From Pseudothermotoga_B sp051235805 (GTDB taxonomy: Bacteria > Thermotogota > Thermotogae > Thermotogales > DSM-5069), in the NCBI RefSeq assembly GCF_051235805.1, contig NZ_JBPNXV010000001.1, forward strand, positions 1,860,001 through 1,924,000: DNA of 64,000 bases, in the 5' to 3' direction. A program made the translations under genes and the position numbers. Each line of letters begins with the position of its first letter. Positions within the stretch are counted from its first letter, which is position 1. Positions 16,997-24,956 of the stretch are shown here, one piece after another. The notes under the pieces are model-generated. The model had not been told where the DNA came from. It worked only from the letters and a program-made list of their open reading frames with translations, and searched no databases.

Positions 16997-17680
16997 ATGC
17001 ACGAAGAGCTCTATAGCTTTGACGAATTTTACAGAAAGTCCTTTGGGACAGTCATAGGTGTAGACGAAGCAGGCAGAGGATCTTTGGCGGGTCCAGTTGT
17101 TGCGGCTGCTGTGATTCTGCACAACAAAGTTGATGTGAATGATTCAAAACAGCTCACACCAACGCAAAGAGAGAAGATCTTCAGGGAGATATTGACTTGT
17201 TCAAATGTCGGTATAGGACTTGCGAGTGCCGAAGAGATAGACCTGTACAATATCTTCAACGCCACGAAATTGGCTATGAACAGAGCATTGAAGATGTTGA
17301 ATGAAGAAGGTTTTCTCCTGATAGATGGAAAATCTTTGAATCTGTCAAAGCAAGGCACTTGTATTGTCAAAGGCGATGCAAAGAGCGCTTCTATAGCTGC
17401 CGCTTCAATAGTGGCTAAAGTAATACGTGACAAGATTATGGTGGCTTATGACAAAGTCTACCCAGGATATGGCTTTTCAAAGCACAAAGGGTACTGTACA
17501 CTCGAACATATCACACAACTTAAATCACTTGGACCAACGCTTTTTCATCGCTTGACTTTTTCCCCAGTCTTTTCTCTGCTGGACTACGAGACTTTGAAGA
17601 AATTTCTCAGAGAGTTCCCAAACTCCATGAGATTGAAGCTTTTGCTTGAAAGAATTGTTTCATCATCCAGAAGAACTTGA
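16997..17680 (+). CDS. rnhB: ribonuclease HII
   Basis: 227 aa. Removes ribonucleotides and RNA primers from DNA-RNA hybrids. The signature GVDEAGRGSLAGPVVAAAVIL (Asp23, Glu24 catalytic), ASIAAASIVAKVIRDKIM and the YPGYGFSKHKGYCT block are typical. The ATG at 16997 begins MHEELYSFDEF just ahead of the domain; the open frame continues upstream but that part is not conserved. Followed 55 bases later by rpmB, whose promoter overlaps the rnhB 3' end. Confidence 0.95.
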   Translation: MHEELYSFDEFYRKSFGTVIGVDEAGRGSLAGPVVAAAVILHNKVDVNDSKQLTPTQREKIFREILTCSNVGIGLASAEEIDLYNIFNATKLAMNRALKMLNEEGFLLIDGKSLNLSKQGTCIVKGDAKSASIAAASIVAKVIRDKIMVAYDKVYPGYGFSKHKGYCTLEHITQLKSLGPTLFHRLTFSPVFSLLDYETLKKFLREFPNSMRLKLLLERIVSSSRRT

Positions 17681-17705
17681 AATTTCTCAGTGCTTTTGGT
17701 AATAT
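17677..17705 (+). promoter_or_regulatory. promoter of rpmB
   Basis: TTGAAA (17677-17682), 17 bases, TAATAT (17700-17705), overlapping the rnhB stop. The expected start near 17712 gives a leader of about 24 bases with AAAGGGG ahead of the ATG. Confidence 0.7.
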
Positions 17706-17735
17706 TGTTTGGACAGGCAGAAAGGGGTATGCGAG

Positions 17736-17936
17736 ATGGCAAAGAGATGTGAGATATGCGGTAAGGAACCCGTAGCAGGTAAAAATGTGAGTCATTCAAA
17801 CAGACATACTCCACGGATGTTCAGACCCAACTTGCAAAAGGTTCGCGCAGTTATGGAAGATGGAACGATCAGAACAGTCAAGGTCTGTACAAAATGCCTC
17901 AAGGCAGGTAAGGTCAAAAAGGTAGCAACATTCTGA
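17736..17936 (+). CDS. rpmB: 50S ribosomal protein L28
   Basis: 66 aa, starting MAKRCEICGKEP. This is the Zn-binding form with two CxxC knuckles (CEIC near the N-terminus, CTKC near residue 50), and it has the L28 core VSHSNRHTPRMFRPNLQKV and VCTKCLKAGKV. A component of the large subunit. The longer in-frame start at 17709 is rejected because the Shine-Dalgarno and L28 N-terminus fit 17736. Own promoter and terminator, so monocistronic. Confidence 0.97.
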   Translation: MAKRCEICGKEPVAGKNVSHSNRHTPRMFRPNLQKVRAVMEDGTIRTVKVCTKCLKAGKVKKVATF

Positions 17937-17937
17937 T

Positions 17938-17965
17938 GCGCGGAGCAATCCGCGCTTTTTATTTT
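17938..17965 (+). terminator. Rho-independent terminator of rpmB
   Basis: Stem GCGCGGA (17938-17944) / TCCGCGC (17949-17955) with GCAA loop, followed by TTTTTATTTT. It begins two bases after the rpmB stop. Confidence 0.95.
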
Positions 17966-17993
17966 CCCACCTTTGTTGAAACGTAACACCATT

Positions 17994-18021
17994 CTTGTGT
18001 CTTTAGACAAGAGTAACTCAC
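17994..18021 (+). repeat. left-end hairpin resembling the right-end tip
   Basis: CTTGT (17994-17998) pairs with ACAAG (18007-18011), followed by AGTAACTCAC. The right end has GACTTTAGTC then TAGTTCAC. The shared TTTAG loop and TA-x-x-TCAC tail suggest the TnpA-binding subterminal hairpin. A separate CATAT/ATATG hairpin is at 18078-18090. Confidence 0.45.
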
Positions 18022-18125
18022 AAGATGTTAGCAATCAACTACAGTATAATTATCTTGCCACTTGGTTTTCTGCACAGCATATGTTATATGTACCATGTTA
18101 ATTCACAGTCAAAGGAGCGTCAGTG

Positions 18126-18530
18126 ATGGCACATCTCCACAGAGGAAGAGGTTATGTCTACTCTATCCAATATCATATCGTATGGTGTGTTAAGTACAGG
18201 CACAAAATCCTTTATGGTGCAGTAGAACATAAACTAATCGATGTTCTCAACGGAATTGCAAAAGAGCTAGGCAGTAGTATATTAGCTTTGCAAGCAAATT
18301 TAGACCATGTGCATCTGTTAGTCGATACCTCACCTCAGGTGTATATCCCAAATCTTGTGAAGGCTCTGAAAGGTGTAAGCGCAAGAAGATTGTTTCAAGC
18401 CTTTCCAGAACTAAAATCGCAACTCTGGGGTGGACATCTATGGAACCCAAGTTATTTCGTTGCGACTGTTGGTAGTAATGTAGAGGACAAGGTCAAAGAG
18501 TACATCATGTCTCAAAAGGAGCAAAGTTAA
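18126..18530 (+). CDS. tnpA: IS200/IS605 transposase TnpA (Y1 HUH)
   Basis: 134 aa. A single-strand DNA transposase with the HUH metal motif in LDHVHLLVD, the IS200 N-terminal signature VYSIQYHIVWCVKYRHKIL, WGGHLWNPSYFVATVG, and the C-terminal helix VEDKVKEYIMSQ with the catalytic Tyr. All key residues are present, so it may be active. The ATG at 18126 is 8 bases after AAAGGAG; a GTG at 18123 is possible. Followed 1 base later by tnpB. Confidence 0.93.
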   Translation: MAHLHRGRGYVYSIQYHIVWCVKYRHKILYGAVEHKLIDVLNGIAKELGSSILALQANLDHVHLLVDTSPQVYIPNLVKALKGVSARRLFQAFPELKSQLWGGHLWNPSYFVATVGSNVEDKVKEYIMSQKEQS

Positions 18531-18531
18531 G

Positions 18532-19833
18532 TTGATCACCACGTATAGATACAGAATATATCCGAACAAGAAGCAGAGAATACAACTTGCTAAGACATTT
18601 GGCTGCACAAGGTTTGTGTGGAACTATTTTCTTTCTTGGAGAGAGCAAAGGTACAAAGAACAAAAACTCTCAACGACCGAGTCGGAATGTCGAAAACATC
18701 TGAATAACATTTTAAAGCAGCAATACCCATGGCTCAGAGAAGTGGACAAATTTGCACTGGAGAATGCATTGATAAACCTTGATAATGCGTATAAGAGGTT
18801 CTTCAGACATCAGGGAGGAAAACCGCACTTTAAGACAAAGAAAGCACATAGGTTCTCATACACAACGTACTTCACTGGCAACAATATCGAAATCGATTTT
18901 GGTATTCTTGCGGCACAATCAAACAAAAACCGCTGTTGGGGCAAGATAAAGTTGCCAAAACTTGGCTGGGTGAAGGCAAGAATTCACAGAACCTTCGTTG
19001 GGAGAATCAAAACAGCAACAGTAAAGATGCTGCCAAGTGGCGAATATTACGTATGTTTATCTGTAGAACACAACGAGTCAGTTTATCAAAACACAAATAC
19101 AGTACCAGCAAACTTTGTAGTTGCACTGGACTTGGGAATTAAAGACTTCTACGTCGACAGTAACGGTACTTGTGTTAAGGCTCCAAAAGTGCTTTTCAAA
19201 TATGAAAGAAGGCTAAAGAAGTTGCAGAGAAATCTATCACGAAAGGTTGTAGGGAGTAAGAGTTTTGCAAAAGCCAGAGTAAGGCTCGCTAAATTGTACC
19301 AAAGGATATCAAACATCAGAAAGGACTTTATAGAAAAACAGTCCTCAAAGGTAATCAACGAAAACCAAGTTATTATCTGTGAGGACTTGAGAATCAAAAA
19401 CATGGTGCAAAACAATCGACTTGCCAAAAGCATTCTCGACGTTTCTTGGTCGCAGTTTATAAGCATGCTTGGATACAAAGCGAAGCGGCATAACAGAGTC
19501 TTTGTACAACTTTCACCAAACTTTCCATCATCACAGCTATGCAGCAAATGCGGATACAAAAACGAGGCTGTAAGAGACTTAAGTGTTAGGATTTGGCAAT
19601 GTCCTAACTGCGGAGTTTTGCACAATAGAGACCACAATGCTGCAAAGAATCTACTCAAACACGGATTAATGCAATTAGGTATTTCTGCTGATCATATGAG
19701 CAAACGCGTAGGGTTGGGACGATCCGAGCCTAATGGCAATGCCTGTGGAGATTGGGTCTCTACTGCTGAAAAGTCAAAGCTTATCTTTTCAGCAGCAAAC
19801 TCGGTCGATGAAGCAGGAAGCCCGCGACTTTAG
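18532..19833 (+). CDS. tnpB: TnpB RNA-guided nuclease of the IS element
   Basis: 433 aa, TTG start. N-terminal YRYRIYPNKKQRIQLAKTFG and FVWNY are typical. The RuvC nuclease triad is intact: Asp in ALDLGIKDF, Glu in IICEDLRIKNM, Asp in HNRDHNAAKNL. The zinc ribbon CSKCG...CPNCG is complete. TnpB proteins cut DNA matching a guide taken from the element's right flank, which promotes retention of the element. The last ~50 residues are encoded by the right end, and the stop TAG lies inside the terminal hairpin. Confidence 0.93.
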   Translation: MITTYRYRIYPNKKQRIQLAKTFGCTRFVWNYFLSWREQRYKEQKLSTTESECRKHLNNILKQQYPWLREVDKFALENALINLDNAYKRFFRHQGGKPHFKTKKAHRFSYTTYFTGNNIEIDFGILAAQSNKNRCWGKIKLPKLGWVKARIHRTFVGRIKTATVKMLPSGEYYVCLSVEHNESVYQNTNTVPANFVVALDLGIKDFYVDSNGTCVKAPKVLFKYERRLKKLQRNLSRKVVGSKSFAKARVRLAKLYQRISNIRKDFIEKQSSKVINENQVIICEDLRIKNMVQNNRLAKSILDVSWSQFISMLGYKAKRHNRVFVQLSPNFPSSQLCSKCGYKNEAVRDLSVRIWQCPNCGVLHNRDHNAAKNLLKHGLMQLGISADHMSKRVGLGRSEPNGNACGDWVSTAEKSKLIFSAANSVDEAGSPRL

Positions 19834-19866
19834 TCATGGGTAGTTCACAACCACCTCTTCATTTGA
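19700..19866 (+). ncRNA. predicted omega (guide) RNA of TnpB
   Basis: By analogy with characterised IS605-type elements, the scaffold overlaps the tnpB 3' end and ends at the terminal hairpin (19821-19840) plus TAGTTCAC; the following bases (from 19849, AACCACCTCTTCATTTGA) would be the guide. Scaffold start is a guess; only the hairpin and element end are seen. Confidence 0.4.
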
Positions 19867-19872
19867 TAAAAT
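19844..19872 (+). promoter_or_regulatory. hybrid promoter of apt built from the IS tip
   Basis: TTCACA (19844-19849), 17 bases, TAAAAT (19867-19872). The -35 (5/6 match) is made by the last five bases of the IS element plus one flanking base; the -10 lies in the apt flank. It lies 40 bases upstream of the apt start. Confidence 0.5.
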
Positions 19873-19911
19873 CTTTCTGTGCTATTTCTCAAAAAGGATG
19901 GTGAAAAAGAG

Positions 19912-20424
19912 ATGGATTTGAGAAATTTTATAAGGGACATCCCAAATTTCCCAATTGAAGGCATTATCTTCAGAGATGTCACACCTCTGTTGAAAAACCC
20001 AAAAGCATTCCACACCGCGATCGACGAAATGGCAAAAACTATTTTAGACTGGGATTTTGATTTGATCGTTTCTCCAGAAGCAAGAGGATTCATCTTCGGT
20101 GCAACACTTGCTTACAAACTTCAGAAAGGTTTTGTGCCAATAAGAAAACCTGGAAAGTTGCCCTTTGAAACCACTTCAATTGAATACGATCTTGAGTACG
20201 GTACAGCCCAGCTTCAGATGCACTCAGACTCAATCGAAAAAGGGCAGAAAGTGATCGTCGTTGACGATGTCCTCGCAACCGGTGGAACAGCCAGTGCAAT
20301 CGCCAAGCTTGTGAAAAAGATTGGTGGGGATGTAATAGGTATGTGCTTTCTCATAGAATTGACATACCTCGAGCCGAGAAAGAAACTCGAAGAATACCCA
20401 GTGAAAACGGTTATCTCATACTGA
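19912..20424 (+). CDS. apt: adenine phosphoribosyltransferase
   Basis: 170 aa. Salvages adenine with PRPP to AMP. It has the Apt N-terminus (MDLRNFIRDIPNFPIEGIIF, then RDVTPLL), the adenine/5' region SPEARGFIFGATLAYKL, and the PRPP-binding loop VIVVDDVLATGGTASA. Length is normal. I chose the ATG at 19912 because the protein family starts here; the frame is open upstream to 19879. It precedes pgi by 13 bases, so the two may be co-transcribed. Confidence 0.95.
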   Translation: MDLRNFIRDIPNFPIEGIIFRDVTPLLKNPKAFHTAIDEMAKTILDWDFDLIVSPEARGFIFGATLAYKLQKGFVPIRKPGKLPFETTSIEYDLEYGTAQLQMHSDSIEKGQKVIVVDDVLATGGTASAIAKLVKKIGGDVIGMCFLIELTYLEPRKKLEEYPVKTVISY

Positions 20425-20437
20425 GAGGGGGAATTTT

Positions 20438-21793
20438 ATGCTTCGGTTCGATTTCAGTTTCATGTTTGAACCGAACACACCAGGAGGTATAACCGACGAA
20501 GAGCTTTGTTCTATAAAAGAGCGCATTGTTCAGTCTGTAGAGAAAACCGTGAAAAGCAGACCTGGTTTTGTCAACGTTCTTTTCGACAGAATCTACATGG
20601 ACTCGGTGGAGGATATCAGACAGTGGGTTTTGTCCTTTGACAATCTGGTAGTCGTGGGTATAGGTGGCTCAAGCCTTGGAGCGGTGGCACTTGCAAACGC
20701 ACTGACACCACCAGACTGGAATTACCTGTCAAAACAGGAACGAAGTGGATATCTGAGAATCTTTTTCCTTGAAAATGTAGATCCAGATCAAGCGGCAGCA
20801 GTTTTGGACGAGGTAGATCCACGTGAAACACTTTTCAACGTGATATCAAAATCTGGATCTACGGCAGAGTGCCTTGCACATTATCAAGTGATACGCGGCT
20901 TGCTGCAGATCAGGGGACTAAAACCGTCGGAGCACATCGTTTTCACAACAGACCCAAGGAAAGGATTTCTCAGACAGATCTCACGGGATGAAAAGATACT
21001 GGCTTTGGACATACCTCAAGATCTCGGCGGTAGGTTCAGTGTGTTATCACCTGTTGGTCTTCTACCTGCAATGGCATGTGGCGTAGATATAAAGGCACTG
21101 ATAGATGGTGCAAAGGATGCTTATCTGAAATGCGCAGACCTTAACATAGAGAAAAACCCAGCCGCTATGATGGCTGCGTGTCATTATCTGCACAAAGAAA
21201 AGGGTAGGACGATCAGTGTTATGATGCCATATTCAAACAAACTCTTTTCTCTCGCCGATTGGTTCCGTCAGCTTTGGGCAGAAAGCCTTGGAAAGAAATA
21301 TTCACTTGATGGAAAGGTGATCAACGAAGGCTTGACGCCGATAAAAGCACTTGGAGTTGTTGATCAGCATTCACAGATACAACTCTACAACGAAGGACCT
21401 GATGACAAGACAATAACCTTTCTCGAGGTAGAGAGTTTTGATCGGGATGTACTCATACCCGCAGTTCATCATCAAGAAGACATCGCCTATCTCGGCGGGA
21501 AGAAGCTCGCAGATCTGTTGAAAAGTGAATTAACAGGGACAGAGAGATCTCTTGCAATGAATGGTAGACCAAGCATGAGAGTCACATTTCCAACGATAAA
21601 TGCCTATGATATGGGGCAGTTCTTCATGTACTACGAGTTCACAACGGCGTTGATGGGTGATCTTCTGCAGATAAATCCTTATGATCAGCCAGGTGTTGAA
21701 CTTGGCAAGAGGATAACCTATTCGCTGATGGGTAGAAAGGGTTTCGAAGTGCTGAAGTTTCCAGAGCCAGTCAAAAAGGTTGTGATAGATTGA
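20438..21793 (+). CDS. pgi: glucose-6-phosphate isomerase
   Basis: 451 aa. Interconverts glucose-6-P and fructose-6-P in glycolysis. Contains VVVGIGGSSLGAVAL, NVISKSGSTAEC, the PGI signature ALDIPQDLGGRFSVLSPVGL and QLWAESLGKKYS; the catalytic Glu and Lys regions near the C-terminus are present. Length fits the compact bacterial PGI subgroup. GAGGGGGA precedes the ATG. The stop overlaps the next small gene. Confidence 0.96.
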   Translation: MLRFDFSFMFEPNTPGGITDEELCSIKERIVQSVEKTVKSRPGFVNVLFDRIYMDSVEDIRQWVLSFDNLVVVGIGGSSLGAVALANALTPPDWNYLSKQERSGYLRIFFLENVDPDQAAAVLDEVDPRETLFNVISKSGSTAECLAHYQVIRGLLQIRGLKPSEHIVFTTDPRKGFLRQISRDEKILALDIPQDLGGRFSVLSPVGLLPAMACGVDIKALIDGAKDAYLKCADLNIEKNPAAMMAACHYLHKEKGRTISVMMPYSNKLFSLADWFRQLWAESLGKKYSLDGKVINEGLTPIKALGVVDQHSQIQLYNEGPDDKTITFLEVESFDRDVLIPAVHHQEDIAYLGGKKLADLLKSELTGTERSLAMNGRPSMRVTFPTINAYDMGQFFMYYEFTTALMGDLLQINPYDQPGVELGKRITYSLMGRKGFEVLKFPEPVKKVVID

Positions 21794-22020
21794 CAGAACA
21801 AATAGTGAAAATCCTTCAACCGCTGTCGGTCTATTTTCTCAAGGAAAGTCCATTCGGTGAAGATGTCTATATCGTTGTGATGAACGAGACAAAAGATGTG
21901 AACAAAAAGATGTCTGAACTCTACCAAAAAGCAGGTGAAATAGCCATAGTTGTTTTGACACCCGAGGAGTACAAAAGCTTCGAGCCACTCTTGAACGAAA
22001 AAGGAGAAAAGTTGTATTGA
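21790..22020 (+). CDS. small protein of unknown function between pgi and coaE
   Basis: 76 aa, TTG start overlapping the pgi stop (TTGA), and its stop overlaps the coaE start, so it is very likely a real translated member of the operon. The sequence (FLKESPFGEDVYIVVMNETK, then AIVVLTPEEYKSFEPLL) is alpha/beta and faintly recalls the G-S/D-D pattern of minimal nucleotidyltransferases, but the catalytic signature is not convincing. Not recognised; no function assigned. Confidence 0.6.
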   Translation: MTEQIVKILQPLSVYFLKESPFGEDVYIVVMNETKDVNKKMSELYQKAGEIAIVVLTPEEYKSFEPLLNEKGEKLY

Positions 22021-22595
22021 AAGTGGTAGTAGGTCTAACTGGCAGGATTGGTTCTGGTAAGAGTACAGCTGCTGAGATCTTCAAAGAGCTCGGGGCACAC
22101 GTGATAGACGTCGATCGAATTGGTCATGAGGTTCTGCAAATGCAAGAAGTAAAGAACTCGCTGAGAAAAATCTTTGGCGATGAGATCTTTGATGGCTTGG
22201 AAATCAACCGCAAAAAGCTTGCCTCAAGAGCTTTTTCAAACAGCACTGAACTTCAGCTCTTGGAAAGAGTTGTTCATCCTTTGATAAGAGAGCGCGTGAA
22301 AAAACAGATAGACCTACTCGACGGACTCATAATAATCGATGCTGCCATTTTACACAGACTTGGACTCGATGAACTCTGTGATCTTGTTGTGACGATAGTT
22401 GCCCCTTTTGAGAAAATCATTCAAAGGCTGAGAGACAAAGGGCTGTCCGAAGAGGAGATCAATAAAAGATTGTCAGCACAGCAGGACATACCTGAATGTG
22501 GAACGGTTATAGAAAACGATTCAGATCTCGATTCCCTATGCGAAAAGATAAAGAGTTTTTACACTCGAGTGATAAAATCAAAGTTGTACGGATAA
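22017..22595 (+). CDS. coaE: dephospho-CoA kinase
   Basis: 192 aa. Last step of CoA synthesis. P-loop GLTGRIGSGKST (residues 6-17), then HVIDVDRIGHEVL (the CoaE Asp-Asp motif), LIRERVKKQI, VVTIVAPFEKIIQRL with the lid RDKGLSEEEINKRLSAQ. TTG start with GGAG 10 bases upstream, overlapping the previous stop. Together with panC 3 kb on and the Nudix CoA pyrophosphatase, several CoA genes lie in this region. Confidence 0.93.
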   Translation: MKVVVGLTGRIGSGKSTAAEIFKELGAHVIDVDRIGHEVLQMQEVKNSLRKIFGDEIFDGLEINRKKLASRAFSNSTELQLLERVVHPLIRERVKKQIDLLDGLIIIDAAILHRLGLDELCDLVVTIVAPFEKIIQRLRDKGLSEEEINKRLSAQQDIPECGTVIENDSDLDSLCEKIKSFYTRVIKSKLYG

Positions 22596-22612
22596 CCTGG
22601 GGAGGTGTAATT

Positions 22613-23872
22613 ATGAGGAGATTTTTCTTGGTGGCACTGTTGATGGTTGCGGTAACTTTGAGCTTTGCCAAGGTAAAGGTAACTTTTTGGCATGCCATGG
22701 GCGGTGGACACGGTCAGACGTTGCAAGAGATTGTGAATTTCTTCAACCAGCAACATCCAGATATTGAAGTCGAAGCAATTTACATCGGAAACTACAGCAC
22801 ACTTCAGCAGAAGTTATTAGCAGCAGCTCAAGCTGGAGGACTTCCAACGATTTCTCAAGCATATTCAAACTGGACAGCTAAACTGATCTACTCAAAGATT
22901 GTTGAACCATTGAACAAGTTCATAACAGATCCAAAGATAGGTTTCACACCAACTGAGTGGCAGGATATTTGGGAACCCATGAGGTTGAACTGCACTTGGG
23001 ACAAAACAGTCTACGCACTGCCGTTCAACAAGAGTATCTACGTTCTGTATTTGAACACAGATGCTTTAACGCTCGCTGGGTTGAAGGTCCCTGAGTCAAT
23101 TGGTGAACTCAAGAAGGCTGCAATTCTTATGACGGAAGATTTCAACGGCGATGGTACTATCGATCAATATGGATTTGGCTTTCGTTCAACAGTTGACCAT
23201 TTCCAAGTTTTTCTTGCTCTGAATGGTGGTTCTATTCTGCAAAAGGGATCAGACGGAAAGTGGAAGGTCACTATAAACAGTGAAGAGTCAAGAGAAGTCC
23301 TTCAACTCATGCTCGATCTCAAAGACAAATATGCGTTGGTCCAAGGAGGATATCTCGATGGACCATTTGGCGAAGGCAAGATCGCGATGTTCATAGAGAC
23401 TGTTGCGAGCAAGCCTTACGTAGCAAGCTCATCTGCTGGAAAACACGGCTGGACTTGGGCACCTCTGCCTTTATGGAAGACCCAAAACGCTCTGTTTGCA
23501 GGAACAGATGTGATCATGTTCAGCACAGCGAAAGATGAAGAGAAAAAAGCCGCTTGGGAGTTCATGAAATTCCTTATTTCGCCAGAGATAACGGCATACT
23601 GGGCAACAAAGACTGGATATCTGCCTGTGAGAAAGAGTGCAACTGAAACACAGATCTGGAAGAAGTTCGTCGCAGAGGATCCAGCAGCGGAGGTACCACT
23701 TCAACAGCTGCCAAATGGTGTGTTTGATCCACAACTCGGTGTATGGGCAGAGATCAGAACAATCGTTGGAAACATGGTTAACGATGTTCTGTTTGGCAAG
23801 AAAACAATAGCCGAAGGACTGAAGTGGGCTGAACAGGAGATAACAAGAGAGCTTCAAAAAGAAGGGCTGTAA
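22613..23872 (+). CDS. extracellular solute-binding protein (sugar or glycerol-phosphate type)
   Basis: 419 aa. Signal peptide of about 19 residues (MRRFFLVALLMVAVTLSFA), then a family 1 binding-protein fold: VTFWHAMGGGHGQTLQEIV, IEVEAIYIGNYSTLQQKLLAA, ALPFNKSIYVLYLNTDAL, TKDEEKKAAWEFMKFLISPE-like end region. The HAMG N-terminus resembles glycerol-3-phosphate (UgpB-like) binders. No permease or ATPase is adjacent, so the transporter partner is elsewhere. The start at 22613 follows GGGGAGGTG; the longer frame from 22496 overlaps coaE. A strong terminator follows. Confidence 0.85.
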   Translation: MRRFFLVALLMVAVTLSFAKVKVTFWHAMGGGHGQTLQEIVNFFNQQHPDIEVEAIYIGNYSTLQQKLLAAAQAGGLPTISQAYSNWTAKLIYSKIVEPLNKFITDPKIGFTPTEWQDIWEPMRLNCTWDKTVYALPFNKSIYVLYLNTDALTLAGLKVPESIGELKKAAILMTEDFNGDGTIDQYGFGFRSTVDHFQVFLALNGGSILQKGSDGKWKVTINSEESREVLQLMLDLKDKYALVQGGYLDGPFGEGKIAMFIETVASKPYVASSSAGKHGWTWAPLPLWKTQNALFAGTDVIMFSTAKDEEKKAAWEFMKFLISPEITAYWATKTGYLPVRKSATETQIWKKFVAEDPAAEVPLQQLPNGVFDPQLGVWAEIRTIVGNMVNDVLFGKKTIAEGLKWAEQEITRELQKEGL

Positions 23873-23877
23873 CACGG

Positions 23878-23899
23878 AAGGGGGCTTGTCCCCCTTTTT
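23878..23899 (+). terminator. terminator after the orphan binding protein
   Basis: Stem AAGGGGG (23878-23884) / CCCCCTT (23890-23896), loop CTTGT, T-tract. It begins 5 bases past the stop and separates this gene from kdd. Confidence 0.92.
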
Positions 23900-23916
23900 C
23901 ATCTGGAGGTGACTTT

Positions 23917-24948
23917 GTGCGCGGGGATCCATTCGGCATTCACAGAGTTATAGAACCAAAGGGCAAGTTGCCACAACCAGCGTGGAGATTAGACAACGAC
24001 ACATCAAAGTTGTACGACAACGAAATTCTGATAGACGTGATCAAACTGAACATAGATGCGGCTTCATTCACACAGATCAAGAGTGAAGTTGGAAAAGATG
24101 AATCGAAAGTGGCTGAGAAAATCATGCAGATAGTGAAAGATCGTGGCAAGATGCACAACCCGGTGACTGGTTCTGGTGGAATGCTCATAGGAAGAGTCAA
24201 GAAGATTGGAAAAGATCTAAAGGTGGATATAAAAGAAGGAGATAAGATAGCCACACTTGTTTCCTTGAGCCTAACACCTCTTAACTTGAAGAAGATCATA
24301 AAGGTTCACCTTGACAAAGAACAGGTCGATGTTGAGGCAGAAGCTATATTGTTTGAAACAGGTGTTTTCGCAAAACTGCCTGAAGATATGCCTGAGTCGG
24401 TGGCTCTTGCCATTCTCGATGTGGCTGGTGCACCAATACAGACCGCAAGATTAGTTTCACCTTCAGACACCGTTCTGGTGATAGGTGCTGGCGGCAAATC
24501 AGGAGTTTTATGTTGTTATGTAGCAAAGAAGTATGCAGGACCAACTGGTAAGGTGATTGGCTTGGTTCACTCAGAGAGATCGATAGCCGAACTCGAAGGT
24601 CTCGGAATAGTCGATAAAGTTATGGTGGCAGATGCACAAGATGCGGTTGGAACTTACAGAAAGTTCATGGAACTGAACCAAAATGAACTGGCTGATGTTG
24701 TCATAAATGTTGTGAATGTTCCTGACACAGAGATGACTTCTGTGATGTGCTGCAAAGAACAGGGAAAGGTTTATTTCTTCTCGATGGCGACCAGTTTCAC
24801 AAAGGCCGCCCTTGGTGCTGAAGGTATAGGCAAAGATGTTGATATGATAATCGGAAATGGTTATGCAAAAGATCACGCAAGATTTGCTTTAGAGATTGTA
24901 AGAGAAAACAGAAAACTCTACGAACTCTTTTTGAAAAGATACGGATGA
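23917..24948 (+). CDS. kdd: L-erythro-3,5-diaminohexanoate dehydrogenase
   Basis: 343 aa, GTG start after GGAGGTGA. In lysine fermentation Kdd oxidatively deaminates 3,5-diaminohexanoate to 5-amino-3-oxohexanoate with NAD(P)+. The N-terminal DPFGIHRVIEPKGKLPQPA, IDAASFTQIKSE and GKMHNPVTGSGGMLIG are the family hallmark as I recall it; the Rossmann loop is VIGAGGKSGVLC and a late PDTEMTSVMCC block is present. None of the other pathway genes (kamA, kamDE, kce, kal) lies in this window, so the context does not confirm lysine fermentation. It is followed 8 bases later by an unknown gene. Confidence 0.85.
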   Translation: MRGDPFGIHRVIEPKGKLPQPAWRLDNDTSKLYDNEILIDVIKLNIDAASFTQIKSEVGKDESKVAEKIMQIVKDRGKMHNPVTGSGGMLIGRVKKIGKDLKVDIKEGDKIATLVSLSLTPLNLKKIIKVHLDKEQVDVEAEAILFETGVFAKLPEDMPESVALAILDVAGAPIQTARLVSPSDTVLVIGAGGKSGVLCCYVAKKYAGPTGKVIGLVHSERSIAELEGLGIVDKVMVADAQDAVGTYRKFMELNQNELADVVINVVNVPDTEMTSVMCCKEQGKVYFFSMATSFTKAALGAEGIGKDVDMIIGNGYAKDHARFALEIVRENRKLYELFLKRYG

Positions 24949-24956
24949 GGTGAAAG

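Larger units (their letters stand above)
17980..19848 (+). mobile_element. IS200/IS605-family element with intact tnpA and tnpB
   Basis: It carries a Y1 HUH transposase and a TnpB nuclease in the same orientation. The right end is confidently placed at 19848: the stem-loop CCCGCGACTTTAGTCATGGG followed by TAGTTCAC is the usual tip of this element type. The left end is approximate: a related structure (CTTGT/ACAAG stem around TCTTTAG, then GAGTAACTCAC) lies at 17994-18021, so the cleavage site should be a little upstream, about 17975-17990. Such elements lack terminal inverted repeats and target duplications and move as single-stranded circles. It separates rpmB from apt. Confidence 0.85.

Noticed and set aside
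17980..19848. CRISPR-Cas effector (TnpB resembles Cas12)
   Set aside because: A TnpA gene and IS-type right end are present and there is no repeat-spacer array.
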